The notes under the pieces: generated by a model
What the model was told of the DNA's origin: nothing
Database searches by the model: none
What the model saw: only the letters and a program-made list of their open reading frames with translations
Made by a program: the position numbers and the translations under genes
Shown: in pieces, positions 9,079 to 18,491 of the stretch
Position numbering within the stretch: the stretch's first letter is position 1
How the letters are laid out: the number at the start of each line of letters is the position of its first letter
Source: Candidatus Omnitrophota bacterium
Lineage (GTDB): Bacteria; Omnitrophota; Gorgyraeia; Zapsychrales; Fredricksoniimonadaceae
Direction: 5' to 3'
Length of the DNA: 51,082 nucleotides
NCBI GenBank assembly: GCA_016201795.1
Contig: JACQCF010000028.1
Coordinates: 1 to 51,082 of the forward strand

Positions 9079-9906
9079 ATGAAGAAACGCTGGATAGTGA
9101 TTATTGTTTGGGTCATTTTATTGGCCACCATTGGTATAGTGATTGCCAAGGGCAAGAAAGGGGCTTTATCATCACTGCAGCCGTCTTTTGTACCGGTGCA
9201 AAAATTGTTGGAAGAAGCCGCCCAAGATGAGGCCGGGGGGGATAAGCTAAAGGCCAAACAAGCTTATCAGGAGATTATTTTGGAATATCCCGATTACGAT
9301 AAGATCGAGGAAATTCAAAATAAACTGGGCAACTTGAACATGGGTATTATTTTTTCAACTTTACAGACGCCCCAGAGCCTGATGCATCAAGTTGAGCCAG
9401 GGGATTCTCTGGGAAAATTGGCCAAACAATACGGTACGACCAAAGAGCTTATCAAAAGAAGCAATGGCCTTAAAAGCGATGTGATCCGCGTGGGCCAGAA
9501 GCTGCGCATCTGGAAAGCGTCGTTTTCCGTGCTGATCAATAAATCCCAAAATATTTTGATTCTCAAATCCGGACAAGAAGTGATTAAAATGTATCATGTG
9601 GCCACCGGCAGGGAGGATAAAGAGAACGCTACGCCCATCGGTATTTTTAAAATCGCTTCCAAAATCCCCCATCCCGTGTGGTTTAAAGCCGGCAGCGCAC
9701 CGATTCCTCCGGAAAGCCCGGAAAATGAATTGGGTTCGCGCTGGATGGGGTTTGACGTTGATCCGCATTACGGTATCCACGGCACGATTCATCCGCGGAT
9801 GATTGGAGAGCATGCCACCGCAGGCTGCGTGCGTCTGACTAATCCCGAGGTGGAAGAACTTTTTGACCTTCTGCCGATGGGGACACAGGTGACGATACAA
9901 AATTAA
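9079..9906 (+). CDS. LysM-containing L,D-transpeptidase (YkuD)
   Basis: HQVEPGDSLGKLAKQYGTT LysM; YGIHGTIHPRMIGEHATAGCVRL catalytic motif. Confidence 0.95.
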   Translation: MKKRWIVIIVWVILLATIGIVIAKGKKGALSSLQPSFVPVQKLLEEAAQDEAGGDKLKAKQAYQEIILEYPDYDKIEEIQNKLGNLNMGIIFSTLQTPQSLMHQVEPGDSLGKLAKQYGTTKELIKRSNGLKSDVIRVGQKLRIWKASFSVLINKSQNILILKSGQEVIKMYHVATGREDKENATPIGIFKIASKIPHPVWFKAGSAPIPPESPENELGSRWMGFDVDPHYGIHGTIHPRMIGEHATAGCVRLTNPEVEELFDLLPMGTQVTIQN

Positions 9907-9910
9907 GGTA

Positions 9911-9952
9911 ATCCCTCGTCCCAGGAGGGGACTCGGGATAAATTCATCCCGA
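9911..9952. repeat. Imperfect palindromic repeat between the Ldt gene and accA
   Basis: atccctcgtcccaggaggggactcgggat plus cgggataaattcatcccg. Confidence 0.6.
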
Positions 9953-9970
9953 TAAAAGCCGCAGGAATTT

Positions 9971-10924
9971 ATGAGCAAATTGGATTTTGAAAAACCAGTC
10001 CTCGAGCTGGAGGTAAAAATTAATGATCTTCGCCAGATGAGCTCTAAACGCGTCACCTTGGAGCCGGAGGTCAAACGCCTGGAAGCCAAGCTGGAGAAAT
10101 TAAAGCACGACATTTATATGAATTTAACGCCCTGGCAGAGGGTGCAGATCGCCCGCCACCCCAAGCGGCCTTACACGCTTGATTATATCAGGCTTATGAG
10201 TGATGAATTTTTGGAATTGCATGGCGACCGCCTGTTCGCGGATGATCTTTCTATCGTGGGTGGTTTTGCTAAAATCGACAGCCAGAAAGTGATGATCATC
10301 GGTCATCAAAAGGGCCGCGATACGAAAGAAAATTTGCAGCGCAATTTCGGCTGCGCGCATCCGGAAGGCTACCGCAAAGCCATGCGCCTGATGAGGCTGG
10401 CCGCCAAATTTCATGTGCCGGTTATTTGTTTGATTGATACGCCCGGCGCTTATCCAGGCATTGGCGCCGAAGAGCGCGGTCAGGCGCAGGCCATTGCTGA
10501 AAATTTGCGTGATATGGCTGGCATTAAAACACCGGTCATTGTCGCTATTATCGGCGAGGGCGGCAGCGGCGGGGCGCTGGGCATTGGTGTGGCGGACCGC
10601 GTGCTAATCCTCGAGCATGCCTATTATTCAGTGATATCGCCGGAAGGCTGCGCCTCCATTCTCTGGCGCAGCTCTCTGAGAGCTTCTGATGCGGCCAAAG
10701 CCTTGAGATTGCACGGCGAAGATTTAATAAAGTTTAATATCGTCGATGAAATCATTCCCGAGCCTTTAGGCGGCGCACATCGAAGCTCCGAAGAAACCGC
10801 GGCCAATTTAAAGTCCGCCCTGCTCAAACATCTTAAAAAAGTCATCAGTCTTTCCTTGGAAGATCTTCTGGAAGCCCGCTACAAAAAATACCGTAACATC
10901 GGTGAATTCATCGAGCAAAAATGA
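9971..10924 (+). CDS. accA: Acetyl-CoA carboxylase carboxyltransferase subunit alpha
   Basis: [27 protein letters not shown]...[38 protein letters not shown]. Confidence 0.97.
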   Translation: MSKLDFEKPVLELEVKINDLRQMSSKRVTLEPEVKRLEAKLEKLKHDIYMNLTPWQRVQIARHPKRPYTLDYIRLMSDEFLELHGDRLFADDLSIVGGFAKIDSQKVMIIGHQKGRDTKENLQRNFGCAHPEGYRKAMRLMRLAAKFHVPVICLIDTPGAYPGIGAEERGQAQAIAENLRDMAGIKTPVIVAIIGEGGSGGALGIGVADRVLILEHAYYSVISPEGCASILWRSSLRASDAAKALRLHGEDLIKFNIVDEIIPEPLGGAHRSSEETAANLKSALLKHLKKVISLSLEDLLEARYKKYRNIGEFIEQK

Positions 10925-11964
10925 ATACTCCCAAGGATATCCGCGACTTGTCTTTTGAGGAACTGGACGGTTATTTAAAATCCGTCGGGCAGGAGACTTT
11001 CCGCGCCCAGCAGATCTTCGAGTGGATTTATAAGAAGGGGGCCGTTGGTTTTGAGTCCATGAGCAATTTGCCCTTGGATTTGCGCCAGCGGTTAAGACAA
11101 GATTTCGATTTAAAGCCCAACGCCATTACTAAAAAAGTAGTTTCTGAAGATGGGACAACCAAATTTCTTTTCGATTTATTGGACCATGAAAAAATCGAGA
11201 GCGTGTTAATTCCGACGGCAACTAGAACAACAGCCTGTATTTCTACTCAAGCGGGATGCAAATTCGGCTGTAGATTCTGTGCCAGCGGCATTGGCGGCTG
11301 GTCTCGTCATTTAAGTTGCGCGGAAATCGTCACCCAGGTTTTACATGTCAAAGAAGAATCTCAAAAGCACAAGAGACCATTATCCAATATTGTGTTCATG
11401 GGTACGGGCGAGCCTCTGGATAATTTTGATAATTTGTTTAAGGCGATCAGGATTATCAATTCGGATAAGGCCATGGGTATAGGAGCCAGGCACATTACTA
11501 TCTCGACGGTGGGATTGGTCCCCCGGATTAAAGAATTAGCCAGACAAAACCTGCAAATTGAGTTAGCTGTTTCCCTGCATGGGTTTGACAATGCCTCGCG
11601 CAACGTTTTAATGCCGGTCAATCGCAAATATCCTTTCGATGAACTTATCGAGGCGTGCCGCCAGTATGTCAAAGCAACCAAGAGGCAAATTACATTTGAA
11701 TACATCCTGATTAAAGACGTCACCTGCACACCAAAGGCCGTTCAAAGTCTCAAGAAAGCATTGCAAGGACTTATTTGTAAAATGAATCTCATTCCTTATA
11801 ATCCCGTCTCGGAATTTGACCACCGGACCCCTTCCCGCCAAGAAATGCTTACCTTTAGAAATCGTCTGGAAGAATGCGGCATCCATGCCACTATCCGTAT
11901 GCCACGCGGCAGAGATGTCGCTGCCGCCTGCGGGCAATTGCGTCACGCGCATTTAGAAAAATAA
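10921..11964 (+). CDS. rlmN: 23S rRNA (adenine2503-C2)-methyltransferase
   Basis: Radical [31 protein letters not shown] overlap with accA. Confidence 0.97.
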   Translation: MNTPKDIRDLSFEELDGYLKSVGQETFRAQQIFEWIYKKGAVGFESMSNLPLDLRQRLRQDFDLKPNAITKKVVSEDGTTKFLFDLLDHEKIESVLIPTATRTTACISTQAGCKFGCRFCASGIGGWSRHLSCAEIVTQVLHVKEESQKHKRPLSNIVFMGTGEPLDNFDNLFKAIRIINSDKAMGIGARHITISTVGLVPRIKELARQNLQIELAVSLHGFDNASRNVLMPVNRKYPFDELIEACRQYVKATKRQITFEYILIKDVTCTPKAVQSLKKALQGLICKMNLIPYNPVSEFDHRTPSRQEMLTFRNRLEECGIHATIRMPRGRDVAAACGQLRHAHLEK

Positions 11965-12474
11965 TTATGGGGAGGTATTTTTGCTGCGCAGTTTGTCCAT
12001 CAGCGCGCGCATTTTGGGATTATTGATGAGCTCCTGCGCTTTAGGATTGTTCTGGATGGCTTTTGTATCGTGGGACATGACCTCCTGGGTCAGGGTCGGG
12101 TCCAAGAGCAGCTGCATCAATTCGGGGTCTTTGACCATCTCTTGAATCTCTGCCATCATTTCAGGATCACCCATCAATTTGGTCTGAGCAGACCGAATTT
12201 TCTGATTCATAACATCATCGGAAGGTGATGGCGTAGCATCAGGATTGGCCGCCGGCATAATCTGGGCATTGGCAATAGTGGCCACCTGTGAAGCATTGAT
12301 TTTGATATCACCCATCGTCGGTGTATGAATGGTGTAGACGCCCGCGACCGCTGAGATTAATTCACCTTTGATTTGCGAGCCGTCTTTGAGGGTGATGATC
12401 TGGTCGGCAGATAAAGCCGTCTGTGGCAGGAGCACTAAGAAAGCAAAGACCAATATTTTGGAAATCCTGTTCAT
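11965..12474 (-). CDS. Hypothetical secreted protein
   Basis: Signal peptide MNRISKILVFAFLVLLPQTALSADQIITLKDGSQIKGELIS. Confidence 0.7.
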   Translation of the reverse strand: MNRISKILVFAFLVLLPQTALSADQIITLKDGSQIKGELISAVAGVYTIHTPTMGDIKINASQVATIANAQIMPAANPDATPSPSDDVMNQKIRSAQTKLMGDPEMMAEIQEMVKDPELMQLLLDPTLTQEVMSHDTKAIQNNPKAQELINNPKMRALMDKLRSKNTSP

Positions 12475-12519
12475 AACTAATCAAAGTTTACCATGAAAGC
12501 GCAGGGGATGCAAAAATGC

Positions 12520-12606
12520 TGGTGCTGGGAGAGGGAATCGAACCCTCACAGCCGTGAGGCTACTGGTTTTTGAGACCAGCGCGTATACCAGTTCCGCCAT
12601 CCCAGC
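12520..12606 (-). tRNA. tRNA-Leu(CAA), CCA encoded
   Basis: Acceptor gctggga/tcccagc, long variable arm, TTCGATTC T-loop, anticodon loop ctCAAaa, 3' acca. Confidence 0.92.
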
Positions 12607-12610
12607 AGAA

Positions 12611-12684
<74 letters not shown>

Positions 12685-12802
12685 ATTACATTAAGATTTT
12701 TTCAAGAACGATGGGGCGCCATCCCGAGTATATCGAGGGACAGCCCCGACCTAATTTTCTAAAAAGAAGAAACGCCACTATACCATACCCTTTTCTATTT
12801 TG

Positions 12803-12878
12803 TCAATCTTTCGACTTTGTCCTTCGATAAACTCAGGACTCGGCCTGAGCAAAGTCGAAGGCCTTCGTTCAAGATTGA
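12803..12878. repeat. Palindromic repeat of TTCGAC...GTCGAA type
   Basis: tcaatctttcgactttgtccttcgataaactcaggactcggcctgagcaaagtcgaaggccttcgttcaagattga. Confidence 0.75.
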
Positions 12879-12905
12879 TTCGTTAACCTCAACTATCCAA
12901 TCAGG

Positions 12906-12934
12906 TTGACAATTAAGATGGAGGCGATTATCAT
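12906..12934 (+). promoter_or_regulatory. Sigma70-type promoter TTGACA-17-TATCAT upstream of nifS
   Basis: ttgaca 12906-12911, tatcat 12929-12934; ATG only 8 nt beyond the -10. Confidence 0.65.
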
Positions 12935-12942
12935 ACTGACTT

Positions 12943-14082
12943 ATGTCATCTATTTATTTAGATTATGCTGCAACCACCCCTTGTGATCCTCTGGTGGGAC
13001 AGGCCATGGCTCCTTACTTTTTTGAGCGTTTTGGCAATGCCTCAAGCCCACATAGTTTTGGTCAAAGCGCCCGCAAAGCCCTTGAAGACAGTCGCGCTCT
13101 GGTGGCGGATTTTATCGGGGCCAAACCTTCGGAGATTATCTTTACTTCCGGCGCCACCGAGGCCAACAATCACGCTATTTTTTTCACGGCCCGCGCTTTA
13201 AAAAACAAAGGCAGACACGTGATTATTTCTGCCGTCGAGCATCACAGCGTGCTTGAGCCCGCCCGTCGTCTGCAGGCTGAGGGTTTTGACGTCAGCTTTG
13301 TGAAGCCTACCGCCGACGGGATTATTGATCCCCCATCGGTCGAAGATTTGATTAGAGAAGATACAATTCTTATGGCTATCCATCATGCCAATAATGAAAT
13401 CGGTGTGCTTGAGCCGGTGGAAGAGATCGGTACCATAGCCCGTCAAAAGGGTATTTATTTTCTGGTGGATGCCACGCAAACCGTAGGGCATATTCCCGTC
13501 GATGTCCGTCAAATCTGTTGCGATTTCCTATCCCTGTCAGCACACAAATTTTATGGACCCCAGGGAGTGGGCGCTTTATACGTGCGCGAGGGAATTAAAA
13601 TTGATCCCTGGCTTTTAGGCGGAGATCAAGAGCGTGGCCGTCGGGCCAGCACACATAATCTTGCTGCTATCGTGGGTTTAGGCAAAGCCGTTCATTTGTG
13701 CCGAAATCATAGGGAGAAAGAAGCCAAAGAACAATCAGCCCTTCGTGATCGTATCATCGAGTATGTGCTCAACAACATTCCTGGCGTTGTATCCAACGGT
13801 CACCGGCAGCGTCGTTTGCCCAACAATGCCCATTTTGCTTTTGAAAATATCAGCGGGGAGGAATTGGTGGCGGCTTTGGACATGGCCGGTATCGCCGTCT
13901 CGCAAGGATCAGCGTGTACGTGGGGAGCTCTTGAGGCTTCGCATGTGCTTAAAGCCATCGGGTTATCGGACCGTATGGCCTTAGGCAGTTTGCGTATCAG
14001 CCTCGGACGATGGACAACGTCACAGGACGTCGATTATTTTTTGCAGCAGTTGAAATTAAAAGTAGAAAAGATTCGTCGTTAG
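12943..14082 (+). CDS. Cysteine desulfurase (NifS/IscS-like)
   Basis: IYLDYAATTPCDP; FTSGATEANNHAI; SLSAHKFYGPQGVGALYV; GSACTWG. Confidence 0.95.
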   Translation: MSSIYLDYAATTPCDPLVGQAMAPYFFERFGNASSPHSFGQSARKALEDSRALVADFIGAKPSEIIFTSGATEANNHAIFFTARALKNKGRHVIISAVEHHSVLEPARRLQAEGFDVSFVKPTADGIIDPPSVEDLIREDTILMAIHHANNEIGVLEPVEEIGTIARQKGIYFLVDATQTVGHIPVDVRQICCDFLSLSAHKFYGPQGVGALYVREGIKIDPWLLGGDQERGRRASTHNLAAIVGLGKAVHLCRNHREKEAKEQSALRDRIIEYVLNNIPGVVSNGHRQRRLPNNAHFAFENISGEELVAALDMAGIAVSQGSACTWGALEASHVLKAIGLSDRMALGSLRISLGRWTTSQDVDYFLQQLKLKVEKIRR

Positions 14083-14120
14083 GGATGGCCAGGACAGGAC
14101 CCCTGTAGAAAAATTGGCCT

Positions 14121-15074
14121 ATGCAAGAGAAGATTATTCAATTTCTAAAACAAACCGACGGCTATGTTTCCGGCGAGGAAATGAGCCAGCAGCTCAATAT
14201 GTCCCGCGCCGCGATTTGGAAGCATATGCAGGAGCTGCGCGCGTTAGGGTATGACATCGCTGCGGTGCCGCATTTAGGATATCAACTGGTGGCTTCTCCT
14301 GACCGGCTTTTTGCTCATGAAATTCAATTCGGTTTATCTACCAAGACCATGGGCCAAAAGATTTTTGCTTTTGATTCCATCAGCTCGACCATGGATGAAG
14401 CTTTTCGTTTAGGGATGGAAGGTACCGTCGAGGGAACGGTGGTTTGTGCCGAGGGACAAACCAAGGGCCGTGGCCGCCTGGGCCGGGGCTGGCTGTCGCC
14501 CAAGACCAAAGGCATTTATTGTTCGCTGGTTCTGAGGCCTAAATTACCTCCGACGCAAATGCCGCGCTTGACACTGATGACGGCGGTTGCTTTAGCAGAG
14601 GCGGTCCATCAGACAACGTCCTTGCAGCCAATGATCAAATGGCCCAATGATCTTGTGATCGGTTCTAAAAAATTGGCCGGGATTTTGACGGAACTGCGCG
14701 CCGAGGTGGATCAGGTAAAATTTGTCGTCGTGGGCATTGGTTTAAACGTCAATGCCGCCAGTTGGCAGCTTCCAGAGGCAGCCACTTCTTTGAAAATCGA
14801 AACCAGGCAAACCATCAACCGCATCAGGGTTTTTCAGGAAACTTTAAAGTCCATGGAGTTTTGGTACAACAAGGTTCTTAAAGGTCACTTTGATGAGGTT
14901 TTAGACTATTGCAAACAACATTCCGCTACCTTGAAAAAACGTGTGCGCGTACATGATTCCGCAGGAGACAGCCAAGGAGAAGCTCTGGATATTGACAGCG
15001 ACGGAGGTCTTTTAATCCGTCAGGATAACGGCACACTGATCAAGAAAATGGCCGGGGACGTCCGCCAAATATGA
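14121..15074 (+). CDS. birA: Biotin-[acetyl-CoA-carboxylase] ligase/repressor
   Basis: N-terminal HTH (GEEMSQQLNMSRAAIWKHMQELRALGYDI); GRGRLGRGWLSPK; KWPNDLVIGSKKLAGILTE. Confidence 0.95.
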   Translation: MQEKIIQFLKQTDGYVSGEEMSQQLNMSRAAIWKHMQELRALGYDIAAVPHLGYQLVASPDRLFAHEIQFGLSTKTMGQKIFAFDSISSTMDEAFRLGMEGTVEGTVVCAEGQTKGRGRLGRGWLSPKTKGIYCSLVLRPKLPPTQMPRLTLMTAVALAEAVHQTTSLQPMIKWPNDLVIGSKKLAGILTELRAEVDQVKFVVVGIGLNVNAASWQLPEAATSLKIETRQTINRIRVFQETLKSMEFWYNKVLKGHFDEVLDYCKQHSATLKKRVRVHDSAGDSQGEALDIDSDGGLLIRQDNGTLIKKMAGDVRQI

Positions 15075-16225
15075 TGAATCCATCTTTCTTAGAACAAAAT
15101 CTTTTTGAATTGGAATCCAAATCCCTGCGCCGACATTGGCGCATGGTGCAAAGCCCTCAGTCGAAGGAAATCATCCTGGATGGAAAGCGTGTTTTAAACT
15201 TTTGTTCCAACAATTATCTGGGCCTGGCGGATGATGAGCGTATCAAGCAGGCCGCCCTTGAGGCGGTGCGTCAGGATGGTTTTGGATCCGGGGCCTCGAG
15301 ACTGGTTTGCGGAACCTTGAGCGCGCATGTTAAGCTCGAAGAGAAACTGGCCCGTCTTAAAAATACCGAAAGCGCGCTGGTGTTTTCCAGCGGCTATATG
15401 GCCAACACAGGCATTATCCCGGCCTTGTTTGGCCGAGACGATGTTATCTTGAGCGATCGGCTCAATCATGCCTCCATCGTCGACGGCATTCTTTTAAGCC
15501 GGGCTAAACTAAAACGCTATGCGCACAAGGACATGCAGGACTTGGAAGACGCGCTTAAAAATTCCGGCAGTTTTAAGAAGCGTTTGATTGTTACCGATAC
15601 CATTTTTAGCATGGACGGCGACACGACCCCGCTTCAAAAGATTGTTGATTTAGCCCGTCGCTATGAAGCCTGGGTGATGGTCGATGAAGCGCACGCTTTT
15701 GGTGTGCTAGGTGAGCATGGAGCCGGGTTGGTGGAAGAGGAGAATTTAGGTGATCACATAGATATTCAGATGGGAACGCTCTCCAAAGCGGCCGGGTGTT
15801 TTGGCGCTTATGCCGCCGGCTCAAAATCTTTGTGCGATTATTTGACCAACCACAGCCGCAGTTTCATTTATACCACCGCCATGCCGCCGGCTTGTGCCGC
15901 CGCCGCATCCGTGGCCGTGGATATCATCGCGCAGGACAAAGAACGTCGTCACAGGCTTCTTTTCAATGCCGATTATCTGCGTCGAGGACTGCAGGCTTTA
16001 GGTTTTGATACGATGCAGTCGGCCACCCCGATTATTCCGATCGTGGTCAAAGATTCAGTCAAAGCCCTGGAAGCCTCGCGGCGTTTGCTAGAGCAGGGAA
16101 TTTTTGTGCAGGCCATACGCCCACCAACGGTGCCGGTCAATACCGCCCGCTTGCGTGTGACAGTGATGGCGACACATACCGAGGAAGATTTGGATTTATT
16201 TTTGGATTGTATACAAAAAATTTAG
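15071..16225 (+). CDS. bioF: 8-amino-7-oxononanoate synthase
   Basis: NFCSNNYLGLADD; FGSGASRLVCGT; TLSKAAGCFGAYAAG. Confidence 0.93.
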   Translation: MMNPSFLEQNLFELESKSLRRHWRMVQSPQSKEIILDGKRVLNFCSNNYLGLADDERIKQAALEAVRQDGFGSGASRLVCGTLSAHVKLEEKLARLKNTESALVFSSGYMANTGIIPALFGRDDVILSDRLNHASIVDGILLSRAKLKRYAHKDMQDLEDALKNSGSFKKRLIVTDTIFSMDGDTTPLQKIVDLARRYEAWVMVDEAHAFGVLGEHGAGLVEEENLGDHIDIQMGTLSKAAGCFGAYAAGSKSLCDYLTNHSRSFIYTTAMPPACAAAASVAVDIIAQDKERRHRLLFNADYLRRGLQALGFDTMQSATPIIPIVVKDSVKALEASRRLLEQGIFVQAIRPPTVPVNTARLRVTVMATHTEEDLDLFLDCIQKI

Positions 16226-16269
16226 GATGGGGATACCTGAGGACAGGCCCCCATAAAAAGTTTAGATAT

Positions 16270-17070
16270 ATGGCTTATTTGGTTACTAATCGCAATCTTA
16301 AATGGTATTACGAAATCTCCGGCAGCGGCGAGCCGATCATTTTTATCCACGGCTTTGGCGGCAGCAGCCGATGGTGGTCGGCGCAAAAAGCTTTTTTCGA
16401 AACCGATTATCATGTCTTGACCGTCGATTTGCCGGGCCACGGACAAAGTTCCTGGGGTATGGTTAACCTTAAGGATATGGCCATGGATCTTCGCCAAATG
16501 ATCAATACTTTAGACCTGGATCGAATCAACATCGTCGCCAGTTCCTTTGGCGGATTGGTGGCGCTGGAGCTCTATCCTCTCATATCAAAGAGAACATTGC
16601 GTATCAGCTTTGTCGGCTCCATTCCTAAATTCGCTCGAGGGCCTTCTTATCCTGCAGGACTCGATATCGACAGGATCCGCGAGCTCAGCCAACAATTCGA
16701 GGGGGATTACGCGTCCATTTTGGATATTTTTTTTCGCTCGCTGTTTACGGTGCAGGAAAGGGAATCCGCGGCCTTTAAGACAGTTCAAGAGCTTCGAGAC
16801 AATGATGTTTTACCTCAGCGGGAAGCCTTGAAGATTTTTCTGGATATTTTAGAGAAGGCGGATTTGCGCCACCGTTTAGCGTCGCTGGTTTGCCCGGTGC
16901 AGTTTATTACAGGTACAGAAGATTATATTTGTCCCAAGGCCGTCATGGAATGGGTGGGGGAGCATATACCCCATGCCCGTTTGGATTTTATCGACGGATG
17001 CGGCCATTTGCCGTTTTTAACCAAGGCCACCCCATACAATGACCTTTTGGAAAGTTTCCTCATTAACTGA
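16270..17070 (+). CDS. Alpha/beta hydrolase (BioH-like by context)
   Basis: PIIFIHGFGGSSRWW; VASSFGGLVALEL; DGCGHLPF; located in the biotin cluster. Confidence 0.85.
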   Translation: MAYLVTNRNLKWYYEISGSGEPIIFIHGFGGSSRWWSAQKAFFETDYHVLTVDLPGHGQSSWGMVNLKDMAMDLRQMINTLDLDRINIVASSFGGLVALELYPLISKRTLRISFVGSIPKFARGPSYPAGLDIDRIRELSQQFEGDYASILDIFFRSLFTVQERESAAFKTVQELRDNDVLPQREALKIFLDILEKADLRHRLASLVCPVQFITGTEDYICPKAVMEWVGEHIPHARLDFIDGCGHLPFLTKATPYNDLLESFLIN

Positions 17071-17824
17071 GCGTGTCCGACGGGCTTTTAGCGAAGCCGC
17101 GGATCAATACGACATTTTAGCCGGTCTTCATCGGGAAATCGGCCGTGATCTCATGGGCAAAATTGTGCGTTTGCCTCAGGCGCGTTACATTCTAGACGTG
17201 GGCTGCGGCACGGGGTATTTAACAGGCAAAGCCAATTTTTATTTTCCCGAAAGTCACGTTATCGGTTTGGATTTCTCCGAGGAAATGCTGGCCAAGGCCA
17301 AAGAAAAGCATGAAAATATCAGCTGGATCACCGCTGATGCGCATCATTTGCCGCTTAAAGACAAAGCCATGGACATCATTGTTTCTAATCTGGCGTATCA
17401 ATGGGTTTTGGATTTACCCAAAGCTTTTGTCGAAGCCCGTCGGGTTTTATCACCAGAAGGGGTTCTGGCAGCAACTTTGTTTGGCTATCAGACCTGCGAT
17501 GAACTCTTTTCTTCCCTGCAAGCGGTGGGGGTAAGCTCGCAAGATTTCCATCGTTTGCCGACGATGGATGAGATTCAAAGAAGTTTGGTCCAGGCGGGCT
17601 TTGCCAAAACCGACGTGGATTATGAGCGCATTCAAATTCAGTTTAAGGATCTCTGGGATCTTTTAGGCTGGCTGAAAGCCATCGGCGCCAACGGCCTCTC
17701 GCACGGTGAATTTTTAGGCCCTCAGACGCTGGAAGAGGCCAATGCGTATTGTCTAAACACCTATCCGTATCACGACGGTATTCGTGTCACATTCGAGGTT
17801 ATCTGGATTTATGCCAACGCATAG
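17039..17824 (+). CDS. bioC: Malonyl-ACP O-methyltransferase
   Basis: VRRAFSEAADQYDILAGLHREIG; YILDVGCGTGYLT; DAHHLPLKDKAMDIIVSNLAYQW. Confidence 0.92.
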   Translation: MTFWKVSSLTERVRRAFSEAADQYDILAGLHREIGRDLMGKIVRLPQARYILDVGCGTGYLTGKANFYFPESHVIGLDFSEEMLAKAKEKHENISWITADAHHLPLKDKAMDIIVSNLAYQWVLDLPKAFVEARRVLSPEGVLAATLFGYQTCDELFSSLQAVGVSSQDFHRLPTMDEIQRSLVQAGFAKTDVDYERIQIQFKDLWDLLGWLKAIGANGLSHGEFLGPQTLEEANAYCLNTYPYHDGIRVTFEVIWIYANA

Positions 17825-18491
17825 ACCTATTTTTATTACCGCCACCGACACCAATGTCGGTAAAACCATTGCCGCTTACGTCTTGGGACTTTTGCTAAAG
17901 AAGCAAGGGATCGATGTTGGCGTGATGAAACCCGTGCAGTGTGCGGGCAATGACGCACAATTCCTTAAAGAAAAGTTAGCTCTTCAAGATGATTTGTCTT
18001 TGATCAATCCTGTTTTTGCTCCGGAGCCATTGTCACCGCATCTAGCCTTAAGGCGGGCCAGAATCAAATTTAACCTTAAGACGATCAAGAATACTTTTGA
18101 ACAATTAAGCGCCCGCCATGATCTGCTGCTCATCGAAGGCGCCGGCGGTTTAATGGTGCCATTAGATGCGGGGGCGATTAGTAATCGCCCCTACTACAAC
18201 ACAGATTTAGTCCGCGATCTAAACGCCGAGGTGATTATCGTCTCTCGTCTGGGATTGGGGACCATTAACCACACGCTCCTGACGATCAATCAGGCTAGGG
18301 CTTACGGGCTCAAAATCAAGGGCGTGCTTTTTAGCGACACTAATCCTAAGGCCAAGAGCATTGCCGAGAAAACTAATCCCATCGAGATCAAGCGCCTCTG
18401 TGGGATTAAGATTTTGGGAATCATTCCGTATTTAAAACACCTGAGTACCAAAGAAATTTTAAGCCAATGCAAAAACATAGCCGTCGATTAA
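17784..18491 (+). CDS. bioD: Dethiobiotin synthetase
   Basis: RPIFITATDTNVGKTIAAYVLG; LLIEGAGGLMVPL. Confidence 0.93.
   Translation: MSHSRLSGFMPTHRPIFITATDTNVGKTIAAYVLGLLLKKQGIDVGVMKPVQCAGNDAQFLKEKLALQDDLSLINPVFAPEPLSPHLALRRARIKFNLKTIKNTFEQLSARHDLLLIEGAGGLMVPLDAGAISNRPYYNTDLVRDLNAEVIIVSRLGLGTINHTLLTINQARAYGLKIKGVLFSDTNPKAKSIAEKTNPIEIKRLCGIKILGIIPYLKHLSTKEILSQCKNIAVD
18169..18193. repeat. GTAGGGGCG-type palindrome inside bioD
   Basis: ggggcgatt-agt-aatcgcccc (18171-18191) followed by tac. Confidence 0.8.

Noticed and set aside
12727-12750. atcccgagtatatcgagggacagccccgac upstream of tRNA-Ala
   Set aside because: Resembles a repeat fragment but I could not find paired arms or a second clear copy.
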